The notes: a model not told the origin generated them from the letters alone. DNA of 64,000 bases from Sciurus carolinensis (GCF_902686445.1 NC_062213.1:38328741-38392740), one strand, 5' to 3'. Positions 12,743 through 23,915 are shown, numbered from the stretch's first letter. Made by a program: numbers and translations.

Positions 12743-13194
12743 GTATGGTGAGTTGAAAGGTAGCTTCCCATAAGATATGTTCATGACCTAATCCCCAGAA
12801 CCTGTGGATGTTACCTTATTTGGAAAAGGGTATTTGCAGTTGTAATTAAGGATTTTGAGATGAGATCATCCTGAGATATCCAGGTAGCCCCAAAATCCAG
12901 TGATAAATGTCCTTATAAGTGAAAAGCAGGGGAAATCATTTGGAGAAAAACATACAGAAGAAAAGGAGGCAATATGGCTGTGGAGACAGAGAGATTGTAG
13001 TGATGTGGCCATGTTCATGGTCACCAGAAGCTGAAGGAGGCAAAGAATAGATTCACCTCTAGCCCCAGAAAGGCATATGACCCTGTTGGATTTTGTATCT
13101 CTAACCTCCAGAGCTGCAAGAGAATAAATCCTTGTTGTTTTCAGCTACCCAATTTGTGGCAGTTTGTTATAGTAGCTACAGGAAACTAATATAT
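12743..13194 (+). mobile_element. MLT1-type MaLR solo LTR
   Basis: The order of blocks fits MLT1 LTRs as I know them: ATGACCTAATCCCCAGAACC, then TTTGCAGTTGTAATTAAGGA, TCCTTATAAGTGAAAAGCAG, CCAGAGCTGCAAGAGAATAA and a terminal AGGAAACTAATATA. It is an old LTR of the non-infectious ERVL-MaLR group, with no internal coding region beside it. Confidence 0.7.
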
Positions 13195-13549
13195 AGTCAA
13201 AACTTTGCAGTAAATCATGTATAGAGAATACCAGAGACTAAACAGTTCTTTCTTTAGAATTCTAATCCTTTCTTAGAACTACCAGAGGAAGTGTGTTAAT
13301 ACTCTCCAGTCTCAACAGGTTTAAGAAATAGATCATATCCTTTAATAAGATGTATTGTGACTTTCACTATATCATTTCTTTTCTCACTTTCCTAGCTTGT
13401 CCATTCTTTGCTCCTTACTTTTTAAGATACAATTGACATTTAGGTGAGGGGAATGAGTAAAACACTAATAGGGACAGACTAACAGATCTTATCTTTTTAA
13501 AGTGTAATTCCTAAATGATCCCTCTCTTGCCTTTTCCATCTCTTACTGG

Positions 13550-14575
13550 GTCCTCCTCTTCTCCCTTATAACTTACAGTTGGACTCCAACAGCTCTCATT
13601 CCCTCCCTCTCTATACTTACTTCCTTGGTGATCTCATCCGTGCTTATGATCTTACATACCATCTATACATTTCTAGACTAGATTTTTTTCCTGAGCTCCA
13701 GGCTTGTCAAACAGGTATTTGTGTGTACATCTCCACCTAGGTGTAAAAGGTATCTCAGTTTCAAATGCCTGAAAATGAACTAGTCTGGGCTCCTTCCTTA
13801 CACTTGTTCTTTTCACATCCTCCCCCGTTTCAGTTAATAGCAGTTTCAGTCTCATTTAATAGGGCTCAGATCCTCTCACATTCCACAGTCAGGAAATCCT
13901 AACAGTACTTTCTTCACAACATGCATCAAAACATCTTCATCACCTCTACTGATGAGCCATCATCTCTTCTAGATTTTTGCTGTAGTTTGTTCTCCATGTT
14001 GTCATCCTTGTTCTTCCACCTAATATTAACATCAGAATAATCCTTTTACACTATTCAGATTTTAAACAGTTTAGATTTTAAGTTTCTCTATCTTAGAAAA
14101 AAGTCAAAGTTTTTACATTGGTCTATAACCCAAACAACACGACCCTATTACTTTTCAGTCTATCCCATATATTCTTTGCCTTCTTCATTCCCTCTCAGTC
14201 ACATTCTAACCTGTTGACTGTTCCTTGAGCATACCAGGCATATTGTTCTTTTAGGGCCTTTGCAGTATCTATTCCGTCTGCCTTGACCATTCTTTCCCCA
14301 AATTTCCATGTGGCTAACTCCTCTACCTCCTTTGGACCTTTGCTTAAATATCACTTTTTATTTTATTTTATTTATTTTTTAATATTTTTTTAGTTGTCAA
14401 TGAACTTATTTGTGTGGGATGCTGAGAATCAAACCCAGTGCCTCACACATGCTAGGCAAGCACTCTACCACTGAGCCACAATCCCAGCCCTAAATAGCAC
14501 TTTCTAAATGAGACTCTGATTTCCCTGTTTAAAATGGTAGTCAACACCACACATACACTCTCCTTTTTCCCACCT
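13550..14575 (+). mobile_element. L2 LINE 3' region, split by a younger SINE
   Basis: L2-type phrases run through this stretch: AGGGCCTTTGCAGTATCTAT, TCTGCCTTGACCATTCTTTC, CTCCTTTGGACCTTTGCTTA, then after the SINE at 14358-14490 the continuation TTTCTAAATGAGACTCTGAT. The interruption shows that the L2 predates the SINE. Confidence 0.6.
14358..14490 (-). mobile_element. ID-type SINE with squirrel-type tail, inserted in L2
   Basis: The minus strand reads GGGCTGGGATTGTGGCTCAG, then GGTAGAGTGCTTGCC and a box B-like motif, followed by an A-rich tail. The flanking duplication TAAATATCACTTT (14345-14357) matches TAAATAGCACTTT (14491-14503) with one change. Confidence 0.82.
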
Positions 14576-15120
14576 CCTAGCAAAGAATCAAATTAAAATA
14601 TTGAGGTGAAGTGTTTATAAAATTATAAATTCTATGTAAAAAAACATGAATTTTTTTTTTTTTTAGTAATGTTTATAAGTACTGACCTACAGTGATTTGT
14701 AGAGATAAGATAGGAGTTGGGGCTTGAAAGAGGAGTCAGACTTTAAATAGCAGAAAAGATGGAAGAGAAGGAGGCAGAGGCAAAGGCATAGTAAAAGCCA
14801 TGGAGTTGATACTATGTATGTTTTTTTTGAGATATTTAATAAATAGGTCAGTTAGCTAGAGTGCAGGGTTTTATGTGGAAGAACTGAGAGACTAAGATTT
14901 TTCTGTTGGAAGGGCTTTGAATACCATGTGAAGTTTGAAATTTTTATTATCTGTGGAAATCAATGGAAATTTGTAAGCAGGCCTTGACACAGGGTAGTGG
15001 GGATAGTTCAGATATCCGGTGATTAATGAAGACCTTGTCTAAGATGATAAAGAGCAGGGAGACTGACTGCCATACTAGCTCCTTTTTGGTCTAGACACTT
15101 TGTGCGATGAAGGAAATGTT

Positions 15121-15275
15121 CTAGATTGTGCTGCTCATAATGATAGTAAGTAGCTACGTATGGCTATAGAGCATTTGAAATGTTACTGGTGCAACTGAGG
15201 GACTAGAATTAAATTTTAATTGAAATAGCCTTATGTGGCTGGTTGTGTTATATTGAACTGAGTAGCTCTAGACTT
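15121..15275. mobile_element. Short TIR-type DNA transposon relic, same family as at 11615
   Basis: The GTAGCTACGTATGGCTATAG and GAGCATTTGAAATGTTACTG blocks match the terminal half of the family seen at 11615. The right end carries the other inverted terminus in decayed form. It looks like an internally deleted copy. Confidence 0.45.
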
Positions 15276-16044
15276 CAGTTTTCTTACTTATAAGCTGTAG
15301 AGATTAGAATACTAGTGTTACCAGGAGGATGGGTTCTGTAGCCAAATAGAGTTGGTGCTGTCTTCTTAGAAGAGTGGGTGTTTGAGAAGATGCACCTGTG
15401 CATGACTAGTATATGTGAAATAGTTCCATGGTTTGTACCTTTTCATTCTTCTTATTTCCAAGTCTTAAGAAACCCACTCAGTTTTCGATGGTTGTTTTAT
15501 CAAATTGGTCTTTAGATTGCTCCCTCCCTGAAGTCAGTGGTTAAGTATCTTATACATCTGATTTAAAGGTGTGTTTTACAATTATAATTAAACTGATTTT
15601 GTTTCTTTCAAATTTTCATTAAAAGAAAACCCTTACAGATTTTATGATTGTTGACTGTATAATTCTTACCTACATACTTTCGTTTTCTTTAGAAAATATT
15701 CCCCTACTTGTTTTCTTTTCTTGTATATTTAATATTTCCTTTGTGTTTTGAGTTTTTAATCTCATTTCAGAGAACATTTTTAGAGAGGCTAATATCAATG
15801 TTGCATATCCAAAGGAAAACAGATTTTGCTTAATTGTGCCTCTTATTTCCCAAGAGATGTCATTCCTTCTGAGAATTACTTTATACTTTGAAGAAAATTT
15901 GAAAAATACCTTCTAGGACATCTACCAAACAATTCCAATGTACACATATCACAAAATTTTACACATACAGTCATTTAGCTAACTGGAGGTCTTCCTTTAG
16001 GAAAAAGAGGAAAGTGCTTCTAAAGTTGAGAAGTGAAGTCATAC

Positions 16045-16245
16045 GTGGTGGTGCATGCCTGTAATCCCAGCAACTCAGGAAGCTCAGACAGGACGATTGC
16101 AAGTTCAAAACCAGCCTCAGCCATTTGGTGAGGCCCTAAGCAACTTAGTGAGACCCTGTTTCAAAATAAAAAATAAAAAGGGCTGGGGATGTTGGCTCAG
16201 TAGTTAACCTCCCTTTGGTTCAATCCCCAGTGGTATTACCACTAC
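16045..16245 (+). mobile_element. B1-dID dimeric SINE
   Basis: The B1 half (GTGGTGGTGCATGCCTGTAA to AGACCCTGTTTCAAAATAAA) is followed by an ID half (GGGCTGGGGATGTTGGCTCA ... GGTTCAATCCCCAGTGG). An ACT/AAT trinucleotide-rich tail follows to about 16275. Confidence 0.85.
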
Positions 16246-16285
16246 TACTACTAATAATAATAATTAGTAATAAGTCTTTTAAAAT

Positions 16286-16355
16286 AAGAGAAGAATTATT
16301 TCTTTATCTAGAAAACTTATCCACTGTTAACCCTGGAGTATTCTCTGTATTAAAA
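16286..16355 (+). repeat. Copy 1 of a 70-bp near-identical direct duplication
   Basis: This 70-bp segment recurs at 24896-24965 with one difference (T at 16327, G at 24937 in the ACTGT/GAACC context). Flanks of the two copies do not match. It is not part of any repeat I recognise. Confidence 0.9.
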
Positions 16356-16875
16356 TTATCTGTATATTTGCATATTAGAGTTGTCTTTTAGAATTAAGCA
16401 ACCTAGACATCATCTGGTTTAATCCTCACCTTTCAAATAAGGAAATAGAAATCAAAGTAAATAGACTTGACTAAGATCTCATACTAGGTTTAACATTTCC
16501 TTTCTGTTTTTGCAGCAGTTGTGTATTTTAACTAATTGAAGTTTTTTCAACAGCTAGTTAACTTTTTAAAAAACCCCTTGAAAAATTACATGGTTTTGGA
16601 TATTTTAATGTACCTGGCATTTTGCACTCTGCTTTGCTTATCATTTCCCTATTGGTGTATTACCTGCTCTTATCAAAAGAGGAAGTGGAATGAGCCAACC
16701 AAAATGTTTTTCATCTTTTTTAATTGGGAAAATGGAATGAATAATACTTTTTCCTTTCTGCAGCAACTTGGTTTTGTAATGGATAGAGTGATGAGTATTA
16801 CTAAAACCACAATCCACCATTCTCTTCTCTCAGTCAAAAATAGGTTTAAATAGGTAAATGTAGCAGAAGCATGTT

Positions 16876-16882
16876 TGTGAAA

Positions 16883-16889
<7 letters not shown>
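16876..16889 (+). repeat. Target-site duplication, left copy, of full-length L1
   Basis: TGTGAAACTCTTTT occurs here and again at 23917-23930, directly bounding the L1. The genomic site reads TCTTTT/AG on the plus strand, the type of site cut by L1 endonuclease, and the poly(T) of the antisense L1 follows the TTTT, as target-primed reverse transcription predicts. Confidence 0.93.
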
Positions 16890-16932
<43 letters not shown>

Positions 16933-16975
16933 TTTTTTTACGTTTACATAGGGTAATGATGTTTATTATATTTTT

Positions 16976-17021
16976 CCCCTCCCCCCCCACCCCTCCCACC
17001 CCTCCCACCCCTCCCACCCCT
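16976..17021 (-). repeat. L1 3' UTR G-rich (polypurine) tract
   Basis: The plus strand is C-rich, with a repeated CCCCTCCCAC motif. The minus (L1 sense) strand therefore has at least four runs of three or more Gs closely spaced, which meets the pattern for a G-quadruplex. A G-rich tract near the 3' end is a shared feature of mammalian L1s. A second short one lies at 17107-17122. Confidence 0.85.
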
Positions 17022-17072
17022 CTTTTCCCTCTACACAGTCCTTCTTTCCTTCATTCTTACTGCTCTCCTTAG

Positions 17073-17101
17073 CCTAACTCTAAACCTAACCCTAAACCTA
17101 A
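17073..17101 (-). repeat. Telomere-like degenerate TTAGGG run in L1 3' UTR
   Basis: Read on the minus strand this has alternating TTTAGGG, TTAGG and TTTAGAG units, close to the vertebrate telomere repeat but imperfect and only 29 bp. It is internal to the L1 3' UTR, so it travels with this L1 and is not an interstitial telomere scar. Confidence 0.7.
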
Positions 17102-17133
17102 TGCTAGCCCCTCCCACCCCCCATTATATGTCC

Positions 17134-20100
17134 TCATCCGCTTATCAGCGAGATCATTCGTCCTTTAGTTTTTTGAGATTGGCTTATCTCACTTAGCATG
17201 ATATTCTCCAATTTCGACCATTTGCCTACAAATGCCATAATTTTATCATTCTTCATCGCGGAGTAATATTCCATTGTATAAATATGCCACAGTTTCTTTA
17301 TCCATTCATCAACTGAAGGGCATCTAGGTTGGTTCCACAATCTGGCTATGGTGAATTGAGCAGCAATGAACATTGATGTGGCTGTATCTCTGTAGTATGC
17401 TGATTTTAAGTCCTTTGGGTATAGGCCAAGGAGTGGGATAGCTGGGTCAAATGGTGTTTCCATTCCAAGCTTTCTGAGGAATCTCCACACTGCTTTCCAG
17501 AGTGGTTGCACTAATTTGCAACCCCACCAGCAATGTATGAGTGTTCCTTTTTCACCACATCCTCGCCAACACCTATTGTTGCTTGTATTCTTGATAATCG
17601 CCATTCTAATTGGGGTGAGATGAAATCTTAGGGTAGTTTTGATTTGCATTTCCCTTATTACTAGGGATGTTGAACATTTTTTCATATATCTGGTGATTAC
17701 TTGTACATCTTCTTCTGTGAAGTGTCTGTTCATTTCCTTAGCCCATTTGTTGATTGGATTATTTGTATTCTTCGTGTAGAGTTTTTTGAGTTCTTTATAG
17801 ATTCTGGAAATTAGCGCTCTATCTGAGGTATGGTTGGCAAAGATACTCTCCCACTCTGTAGGCTCTCTCTTCACATTTCTGATAGTTTCCTTTGCTGAGA
17901 GAAAGCTTTTTAGTTTGAATCTATCCCAGTTGTTTATTCTTGCTTTTATTTCTTGTGCTATGGGAGTCCTGTTAAGGAAATCTGATCCTGAGCCAACCAG
18001 TTGAAGATTTGGACCTACTTTTTCTTCTATAAGATGCAGGGTCTCTGGTCTGATTCCGAGGTCCTTGATCCATTTTGAGTTGAGTTTTGTGTAGGGTGAG
18101 AGATAGGGGTTTAGTTTCATTCTATTGCATATAGTTTTCCAGTTTTCCCAGCACCATTTGTTGAAGAGGCTATCTTTTCTCCATTGCATATTGTTGGAAC
18201 CTTTGTCTAGTATGAGAAAATTGTATTTATTTGGGTTTGTGTCCATGTCCTCTATTCTGTACCATTGATCTACCTGTCTATTTTGGTACCAATACCATGC
18301 CGTTTTTGTTACTATTGCTTTGTAGTAGAGTTGAAGATCTGGTATTGCAATACCCCCTGCTTCGCTCTTGCTACTGAGGATTGCTTTAGCTATTCTAGGT
18401 TTTTTATTCTTCCAGATGAATTTCATAATTGCTTGCTCTATTTCTGCGAGGTACATCATTGGGATTTTAATTGGAATTGCATTGAATCTGTATAGCACTT
18501 TAGGTAGTATAGCCATTTTGACGATATTAATTCTGCCTATCCAGGAACATGGGAGATCTTTCCATCTTCTAAGGTTTTCTTGAATTTCTTTCTTTAGTGT
18601 TCTGTAGTTCTCATTGTAGAGGTCTTTCACCTCTTTTGTGAGATTGATTCCCAAGTATTTTATTTTTTTCGATGCTATTGTGAATGGAGTAGTTTTCCTA
18701 ATTTCTCTTTCTGAAGATTCATCACTTATGTATAAAATGCGTTGGATTTATGAGCATTGATCTTGTAACCTGCTACTTTACTGAATTCACTTATGAGTTC
18801 TAAAAGTTTTCTGGTGGAATTTCCAGGTTCCTCTAAATATATAATCATGTCATCAGCGAACAGGGATAGTTTGAGTTCTTCTTTTCCTATTCGTATCCCT
18901 TTAATTTCTTTGGTTTGTCTAATTGCTCTGGCTAGAGTCTCAAGGACGATGTTGAATAGAAGCGGTGAAAGAGGGCATCCCTGCCTTGTTCCAGTTTTTA
19001 GGGGGAACGCTTTCAGTTTTTCACCATTTAGAATGATATTAGCCATGGGCTTAGCGTAGATGGCCTTTATAATGTTTAGGAATGTTCCCATTACCCCAAT
19101 TTTTTCTAGTGTTTTGAGCATGAAGGGATGCTGTATTTTATCAAATGCTTTTTCTGCATCTATTGAAATAATCATGTGATTCTTAACTTTAAGTCTGTTG
19201 ATATGGTGAATGACATTTATTGATTTCCGAATGTTGAACCAACCTTGCATCCCTGGGATAAAACCCACTTGATCGTGGTGCACTATCTTTTTAATATATA
19301 TTTGTATGCGATTTGCTAAAATTTTGTTGAGAATTTTTGCATCGATGTTCATTAAGGATATTGGTCTGAAATTTTCTTTCCTTGATGTGTCTCTGTCTGG
19401 TTTAGGTATCAGGGTGATATTGGCTTCATAGAACGAGTTTGGTAGGGTTCCCTCCTCTTCTATCTCATGGAATAGTTTGAGGAGTATTGGAATGAGCTCT
19501 TCTTTAAAGGTTTTATAGAACTCGGCTGAGAACCCATCTGGTCCTGGACTTTTCTTTGTTGGTAGGCTTTTGATGACCTCTTCTATTTCATTGCTTGAAA
19601 TTGGTTTATTTAAGTTGTGTATGTCCTCCTCGTTCAGTTTAGGTAGTTCATATGTCTCTAGAAATTTGTTGATGTCTTCAAGGTTTTCTGTTTTGTTGGA
19701 GTATAGATTTTCGAAATAGCTTCTAATTATGTTTTGTATTTCACTCGTGTCTGTTGTGATGTTTCCTTGTTCATTCCGAATTTTAGTAATTTGAGTTTTC
19801 TCCCTCTTTCTCTTTGTTAGTGTGGCTAAGGGTTTATCAATTTTATTTATTTTTTCAAAGAACCAACTATTTATTTTATTAATTTTTCCGATTGTTTCTT
19901 TTGTTTCGATTTCGTTGATTTCGGCTCTGATTTTAACTATTTCCTGTCTTCTACTACTTTTGGTATTGGTCTGCTCTTCTTTTTCTAGTGCTTTGAGCTG
20001 TAGTGTTAACTCGTTTATTTGTTGATTTCTACTTCTTTTTTTGAATGCACCCCATGAAATAAATCTTCCTCTAAGTACTGCTTTCATAGTGTCCCAGAGA

Positions 20101-20981
20101 TTTTGATATGATGTGTCTTTGTTCTCGTTTACTTCTAAGAATTTTTTTATTTCCCTCCTGATGTCTTCTGTTATCCATTCATCATATAATAGTGTATTAT
20201 TTAGTCTCCAGGTATTGGAGAAGTTTCTGTTTTTTATTCTGTCATTTATTTCTAATTTCAATCCATTATGATCTGATAGAGTACAAGGTAGTATCTCTAT
20301 CTTCTTGTATTTACTAACAGTAGCTTTGTGGCATAAAATATGGTCTATTTTAGAGAAGGATCCATGTGCTGCTGAGAAGAAAGTGTATTCATTCTTTGTT
20401 GGATGGTATATTCTATATATGTCCGTTAAGTCTAAATTGCTGATTGTGTTGTTGAGATCTATAGTTTCTTTATTCAATTTTTGTTTGGACGATCTATCCA
20501 GTGATGAGAGAGGTGTGTTAAAATCGCCTAGTATTATTGTGTTGTGGTCTATTTGATTTCTGGAATTGAGAAGGATTTGTTTGACGTACGTGGATGAGCC
20601 AATGTTCGGGGCATAGATATTTATGATTGTTATGTCTTGCTGATTTATGCTTCCCTTAAGCAGCATGTAATGTCCTTCTTTATCCCTTCTGACTAGTTTT
20701 GGTTTGAAGTCCACATTATCTGAGATGAGGATGGATACTCCAGCTTTTTTGCTGTGTCCGTGTGCATGGTATGTTTTTCCCCATCCTTTCACCTTTAGTC
20801 TATGGGTGTCTTTTTCTATGAGATGTGTCTCTTGCAGGCAGCATATTGTTGGATTTTTCTTTTTAATCCAATCTGCCAGTCTGTGTCTTTTGATTGATGA
20901 ATTCAGGCCATTAACATTCAGGGTTATTATTGTGATATGATTTGTATTCCCAGTCAATGGACTCATATTTGTTTTTGACAT
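17134..20981 (-). pseudogene. L1 ORF2 (endonuclease-reverse transcriptase), broken by a frameshift
   Basis: The first open part (20981-18726, 751 codons) holds the apurinic-type endonuclease (LNVNGLN near residues 21-27, QETHL near 50-54, [16 protein letters not shown]) and the reverse transcriptase with FADD at about 708-711. The second (18654-17134, 506 codons from its first Met) holds the C-terminal region with an intact CX3CX7HX4C knuckle (CWRGC...H...C). The frame changes at the A run at 18734-18737, consistent with loss of one base. Both sides are otherwise open, so this appears to be the only disabling lesion. In life ORF2p nicks the target and copies L1 RNA. This copy could not make a full protein. 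Confidence 0.93.
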
Positions 20982-21012
20982 GATTTGGTTTCTCCTTTAT
21001 TTGGCTATTCCT

Positions 21013-22059
21013 TTAGGCTAGCGCCTCCTGTTGCTGATTTGCATCGTTGTTTTTCATCTCTTCCTCATGGAATATTTTGCTGAGAATGTTCTGTAATGCT
21101 GGCTTTCTTTTTGTAAATTCCTTTAGCTTTTGTTTATCATGGAAGGATCTTATTTCATCGTCAAATTTGAAGGTAAGTTTTGCTGGGTATAAGATTCTTG
21201 GTTGGCATCCATTTTCTTTCAGGGCTTGGTATATGTTGTTCCAGGCCCTTCTAGCTTTTAGGGTCTGGATTGAAAAATCTGCTGATATTCTTATTGGTTT
21301 CCCTCTGAATGTAATTTGATTCTTTTCTCTCGCGGCCTTTAAAATTCTGTCTTTATTTTGTATGTTAGGTATTTTCATAATAATGTGCCTTGGTGTGGGT
21401 CTGTTGTAATTTTGTATGTTTGGAGTTCTATAAGCCTCTTGTACTTGGTTTTCCATTTCGTTCTTCAGATTTGGGAAATTTTCTGTTATTATTTCATTGA
21501 ATAGATTGTTCATTCCTTTGGTTTGTTTCTCTAAGCCTTCCTCAATCCCAATAATTCTCAAATTTGGCCTTTTCATGATATCCCATAGTTCTTGGAGATT
21601 CTGTTCATGATTTCTTACCATCTTCTCTGTTTGTTCCACTTTGTTTTCAAGGTTAAATATTTTGTCTTCAATGTCTGAGGTTCTGTCTTCCAGGTGTTCT
21701 ATCCTATTGGTTATGCTTTCTATGGAGTTTTTAACTTGGTTTATTGTTTCCTTCATTTCAAGGATTTCAGTTTGGTTTTTTTTCAGTATCTCTAACTCTT
21801 TATTGAAATGATCTCTTGCTTCCCGTATTTGGTCTTTTAACTGTTGATTGGTGCGATCATTTAATGCCTGCATTTGCTCTTTCATCTCCTCCTTCAATGC
21901 CTGCATTTGCTCTTTCATCTCCTCATTAGCTTCCCTGATCGTTTTAATTACGTACATTCTGAACTCCCTTTCTGACATTTCTTCTGCTGTGCTGTCATTG
22001 GGTTTTATTGATGTAGTATCTAGGTTTGTTTGGGACATTTTCTTCCCTTGTTTTCTCAT
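21013..22059 (-). CDS. L1 ORF1 protein (348 aa), intact
   Basis: This is the L1 RNA-binding chaperone that trimerises and packages L1 RNA in cytoplasmic particles. Visible regions are a Ser/Thr-rich N terminus, a long charged coiled coil (about residues 35-165, rich in E/K with heptads), an RRM-like part beginning near PNLRIIGIEEG, and a basic C-terminal domain with RPTPRHIIMK and RKPALQNILSKIF. Length is in the usual L1 range of about 340-370. No stop or frameshift is present. An 11-residue unit (EEMKEQMQALK) is tandemly repeated near residues 44-66. ORF2 begins 31 nt after the stop. It might act in trans, but only if this intronic copy is transcribed. Confidence 0.92.
   Translation of the reverse strand: MRKQGKKMSQTNLDTTSIKPNDSTAEEMSEREFRMYVIKTIREANEEMKEQMQALKEEMKEQMQALNDRTNQQLKDQIREARDHFNKELEILKKNQTEILEMKETINQVKNSIESITNRIEHLEDRTSDIEDKIFNLENKVEQTEKMVRNHEQNLQELWDIMKRPNLRIIGIEEGLEKQTKGMNNLFNEIITENFPNLKNEMENQVQEAYRTPNIQNYNRPTPRHIIMKIPNIQNKDRILKAAREKNQITFRGKPIRISADFSIQTLKARRAWNNIYQALKENGCQPRILYPAKLTFKFDDEIRSFHDKQKLKEFTKRKPALQNILSKIFHEEEMKNNDANQQQEALA
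21863..21928 (-). repeat. 33-bp tandem duplication inside L1 ORF1 coiled coil
   Basis: Two adjacent 33-bp units (21863-21895 and 21896-21928) encode the repeated 11-residue EEMKEQMQAL(K/N) segment. Eleven residues keep the reading frame and are close to three helical turns. Length change in this part of ORF1 is known in other rodent L1 lineages. Confidence 0.85.
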
Positions 22060-22279
22060 AATGGTCAGTTGTCAGTGGGACCCTGAGATGTTGCAGTTTT
22101 CCACTATTGGCTTATAGTGTCCCAGTAGATTTCCAGTGTATCACCTCCCAGCCTTCAGTAGCCTGATGTCTTGGAGGAATCTGATAAAGCAGCTCATTCG
22201 AAGAATACTGCCCCTAGCCCCCTACTGGTTCCACGTTTTGGAACTGGCTCTGTGCGGAAATGCTCTCACTGTGGGCCTG

Positions 22280-22538
22280 CACCGTGTAGCTGGCCGTGTG
22301 GGAAGAGCCCACTGCCGGAGTGTGGAAGACTACCTTGGGAAGACTCAAGCTGCCCTGCCCGGCTCTGCTAAGCCACCTCTATCTGGGCCTGCCACCCGGG
22401 CTGAGCTTTACCCAGTGGGCAGACTCACCCGTGGCTCCACTTCAGTCCGAGTCTCTCAATGCCTCCCCTTCTTAACTCCTGGGTTGTGGAGCGACCGGAG
22501 GTGCAGTCTCCCTCTAGGCCGCCATCTTGGATCGCCCC
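22280..22538 (-). promoter_or_regulatory. L1 promoter, truncated and partly diverged proximal monomer
   Basis: From about 22361 to 22538 the sequence matches the full monomers almost exactly. From about 22280 to 22360 it still aligns but with many changes (for example GTGTGGAAGACTACC against GTGCGCAGGACTGCC). It is therefore the incomplete innermost monomer bordering the unique 5' UTR. A YY1-type motif GCCGCCATCTTG lies at 22518-22529. Confidence 0.8.
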
Positions 22539-22997
22539 GTGAAGAGAGCCCGCAGCCGGAGTGGGCAGAGCCGCCTGAAGAGGTCTCCGGCTGCCCTGCC
22601 CTTATCCCTGAGGCTGACTGCAGATCGAGGCTCTCCGCTGGTTCTTTGCAGGAGTACACTGCACTGCAGGGGCTCCGGGACTCGGAGCGTGCTCTGTTCA
22701 GACAGGCTCTCACTAGGGGGCCAGTTCCGTTCCGAGAACCTGGAGAAGCTGGCTGTGTGGGCGGGGCCCACCGCCGGAGTGCGCAGGACTGCCTGTGGAT
22801 GACTCTAGCTGCCCTGCCCGGCTCCGATAAGCCACCTCTATCTGGGCCTGCCACCCGGGCCGAGCTTTACCCAGTGGGCAGACTCACCCGTGGCTCCACT
22901 TCAGTCCGAGTCTCTCAATGCCTCCCCTTCTTAACTCCTGGGTTGTGGAGCGACCGGAGGTGCAGTCTCCCTCTAGGCCGCCATCTTGGATCGCCCC
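22539..22997 (-). promoter_or_regulatory. L1 promoter monomer A (459 bp)
   Basis: First of three complete direct repeats of exactly 459 bp. Units differ from one another at only a handful of positions. It carries a YY1-type motif (minus-strand CAAGATGGCGGC) at 22977-22988. Tandem monomers act as cumulative promoter modules in mouse L1s; a similar role is inferred here. Confidence 0.88.
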
Positions 22998-23456
22998 GTG
23001 AAGAGAGCCCGCAGCCGGAGTGGGCAGAGCCGCCTGAAGAGGTCTCCGGCTGCTCTGCCCTTATCCCTGAGGCTGACTGCAGATCGAGGCTCTCCGCTGG
23101 TTCTTTGCAGGAGTACACTGCACTGCAGGGGCTCCGGGACTCGGAGCGTGCTCTGTTCAGACAGGCTCTCACTAGGGGGCCAGTTCCATTCCGAGAACCT
23201 GGAGAAGCTGGCTGTGTGGGCGGGGCCCACCGCCGGAGTGCGCAGGACTGCCTGTGGATGACTCTAGCTGCCCTGCCCGGCTCCGATAAGCCACCTCTAT
23301 CTGGGCCTGCCACCCGGGCCGAGCTTTACCCAGTGGGCAGACTCACCCGTGGCTCCACTTCAGTCCGAGTCTCTCAATGCCTCCCCTTCTTAACTCCTGG
23401 GTTGTGGAGCGACCGGAGGTGCAGTCTCCCTCTAGGCCGCCATCTTGGATCGCCCC
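22998..23456 (-). promoter_or_regulatory. L1 promoter monomer B (459 bp)
   Basis: Second complete unit, more than 99% identical to A by eye (differences such as CCATTCC against CCGTTCC). YY1-type motif at 23436-23447. Confidence 0.88.
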
Positions 23457-23915
23457 GTGAAGAGAGCCCGCAGCCGGAGTGGGCAGAGCCGCCTGAAGAG
23501 GTCTCCGGCTGCTCTGCTCTTATCCCTGAGGCTGACTGCAGATCGAGGCTCTCCGCTGGTTCTTTGCAGGAGTACACTGCACTGCAGGGGCTCCGGGACT
23601 CGGAGCGTGCTCTGTTCAGACAGGCTCTCACTAGGGGGCCAGTTCCGTTCCGAGAACCTGGAGAAGCTGGCTGTGTGGGCGGGGCCCACCGCCGGAGTGC
23701 GCAGGACTGCCTGTGGATGATTCTAGCTGCCCTGCCCGGCTCCGATAAGCCACCTCTATCTGGGCCTGCCACCCGGGCCGAGCTTTACCCAGTGGGCAGA
23801 CTCACCCGTGGCTCCACTTCAGTCCGAGTCTCTCAATGCCTCCCCTTCTTAACTCCTGGGTTGTGGAGCGACCGGAGGTGCAGTCTCCCTCTAGGCCGCC
23901 ATCTTGGATCGCCCC
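23457..23915 (-). promoter_or_regulatory. L1 promoter monomer C (459 bp), outermost
   Basis: Third complete unit, with small changes such as CTGCTCTTATCC and GATGATTCTAGC. YY1-type motif at 23895-23906, ten bases from the L1 5' end. The L1 ends precisely at the monomer boundary, so the RNA that gave rise to this copy probably started at the first base of a monomer. Confidence 0.88.

Noticed and set aside
12743..13194. Active endogenous retrovirus
   Set aside because: Only a diverged MLT1-type LTR is present; there is no internal coding region and no second LTR.
16673..17017. 114-codon minus frame with a poly-lysine run
   Set aside because: It reads through the L1 poly(A) tail and G-rich tract; no gene.
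17073..17101. Interstitial telomere or chromosome-fusion scar
   Set aside because: It is only 29 bp, imperfect, and lies inside the L1 3' UTR, bounded by L1 sequence on both sides.
22539..23915. Satellite or CRISPR-like array
   Set aside because: Units are 459 bp, directly adjacent with no spacers, and are located exactly at the 5' end of a full-length L1 with target-site duplications.
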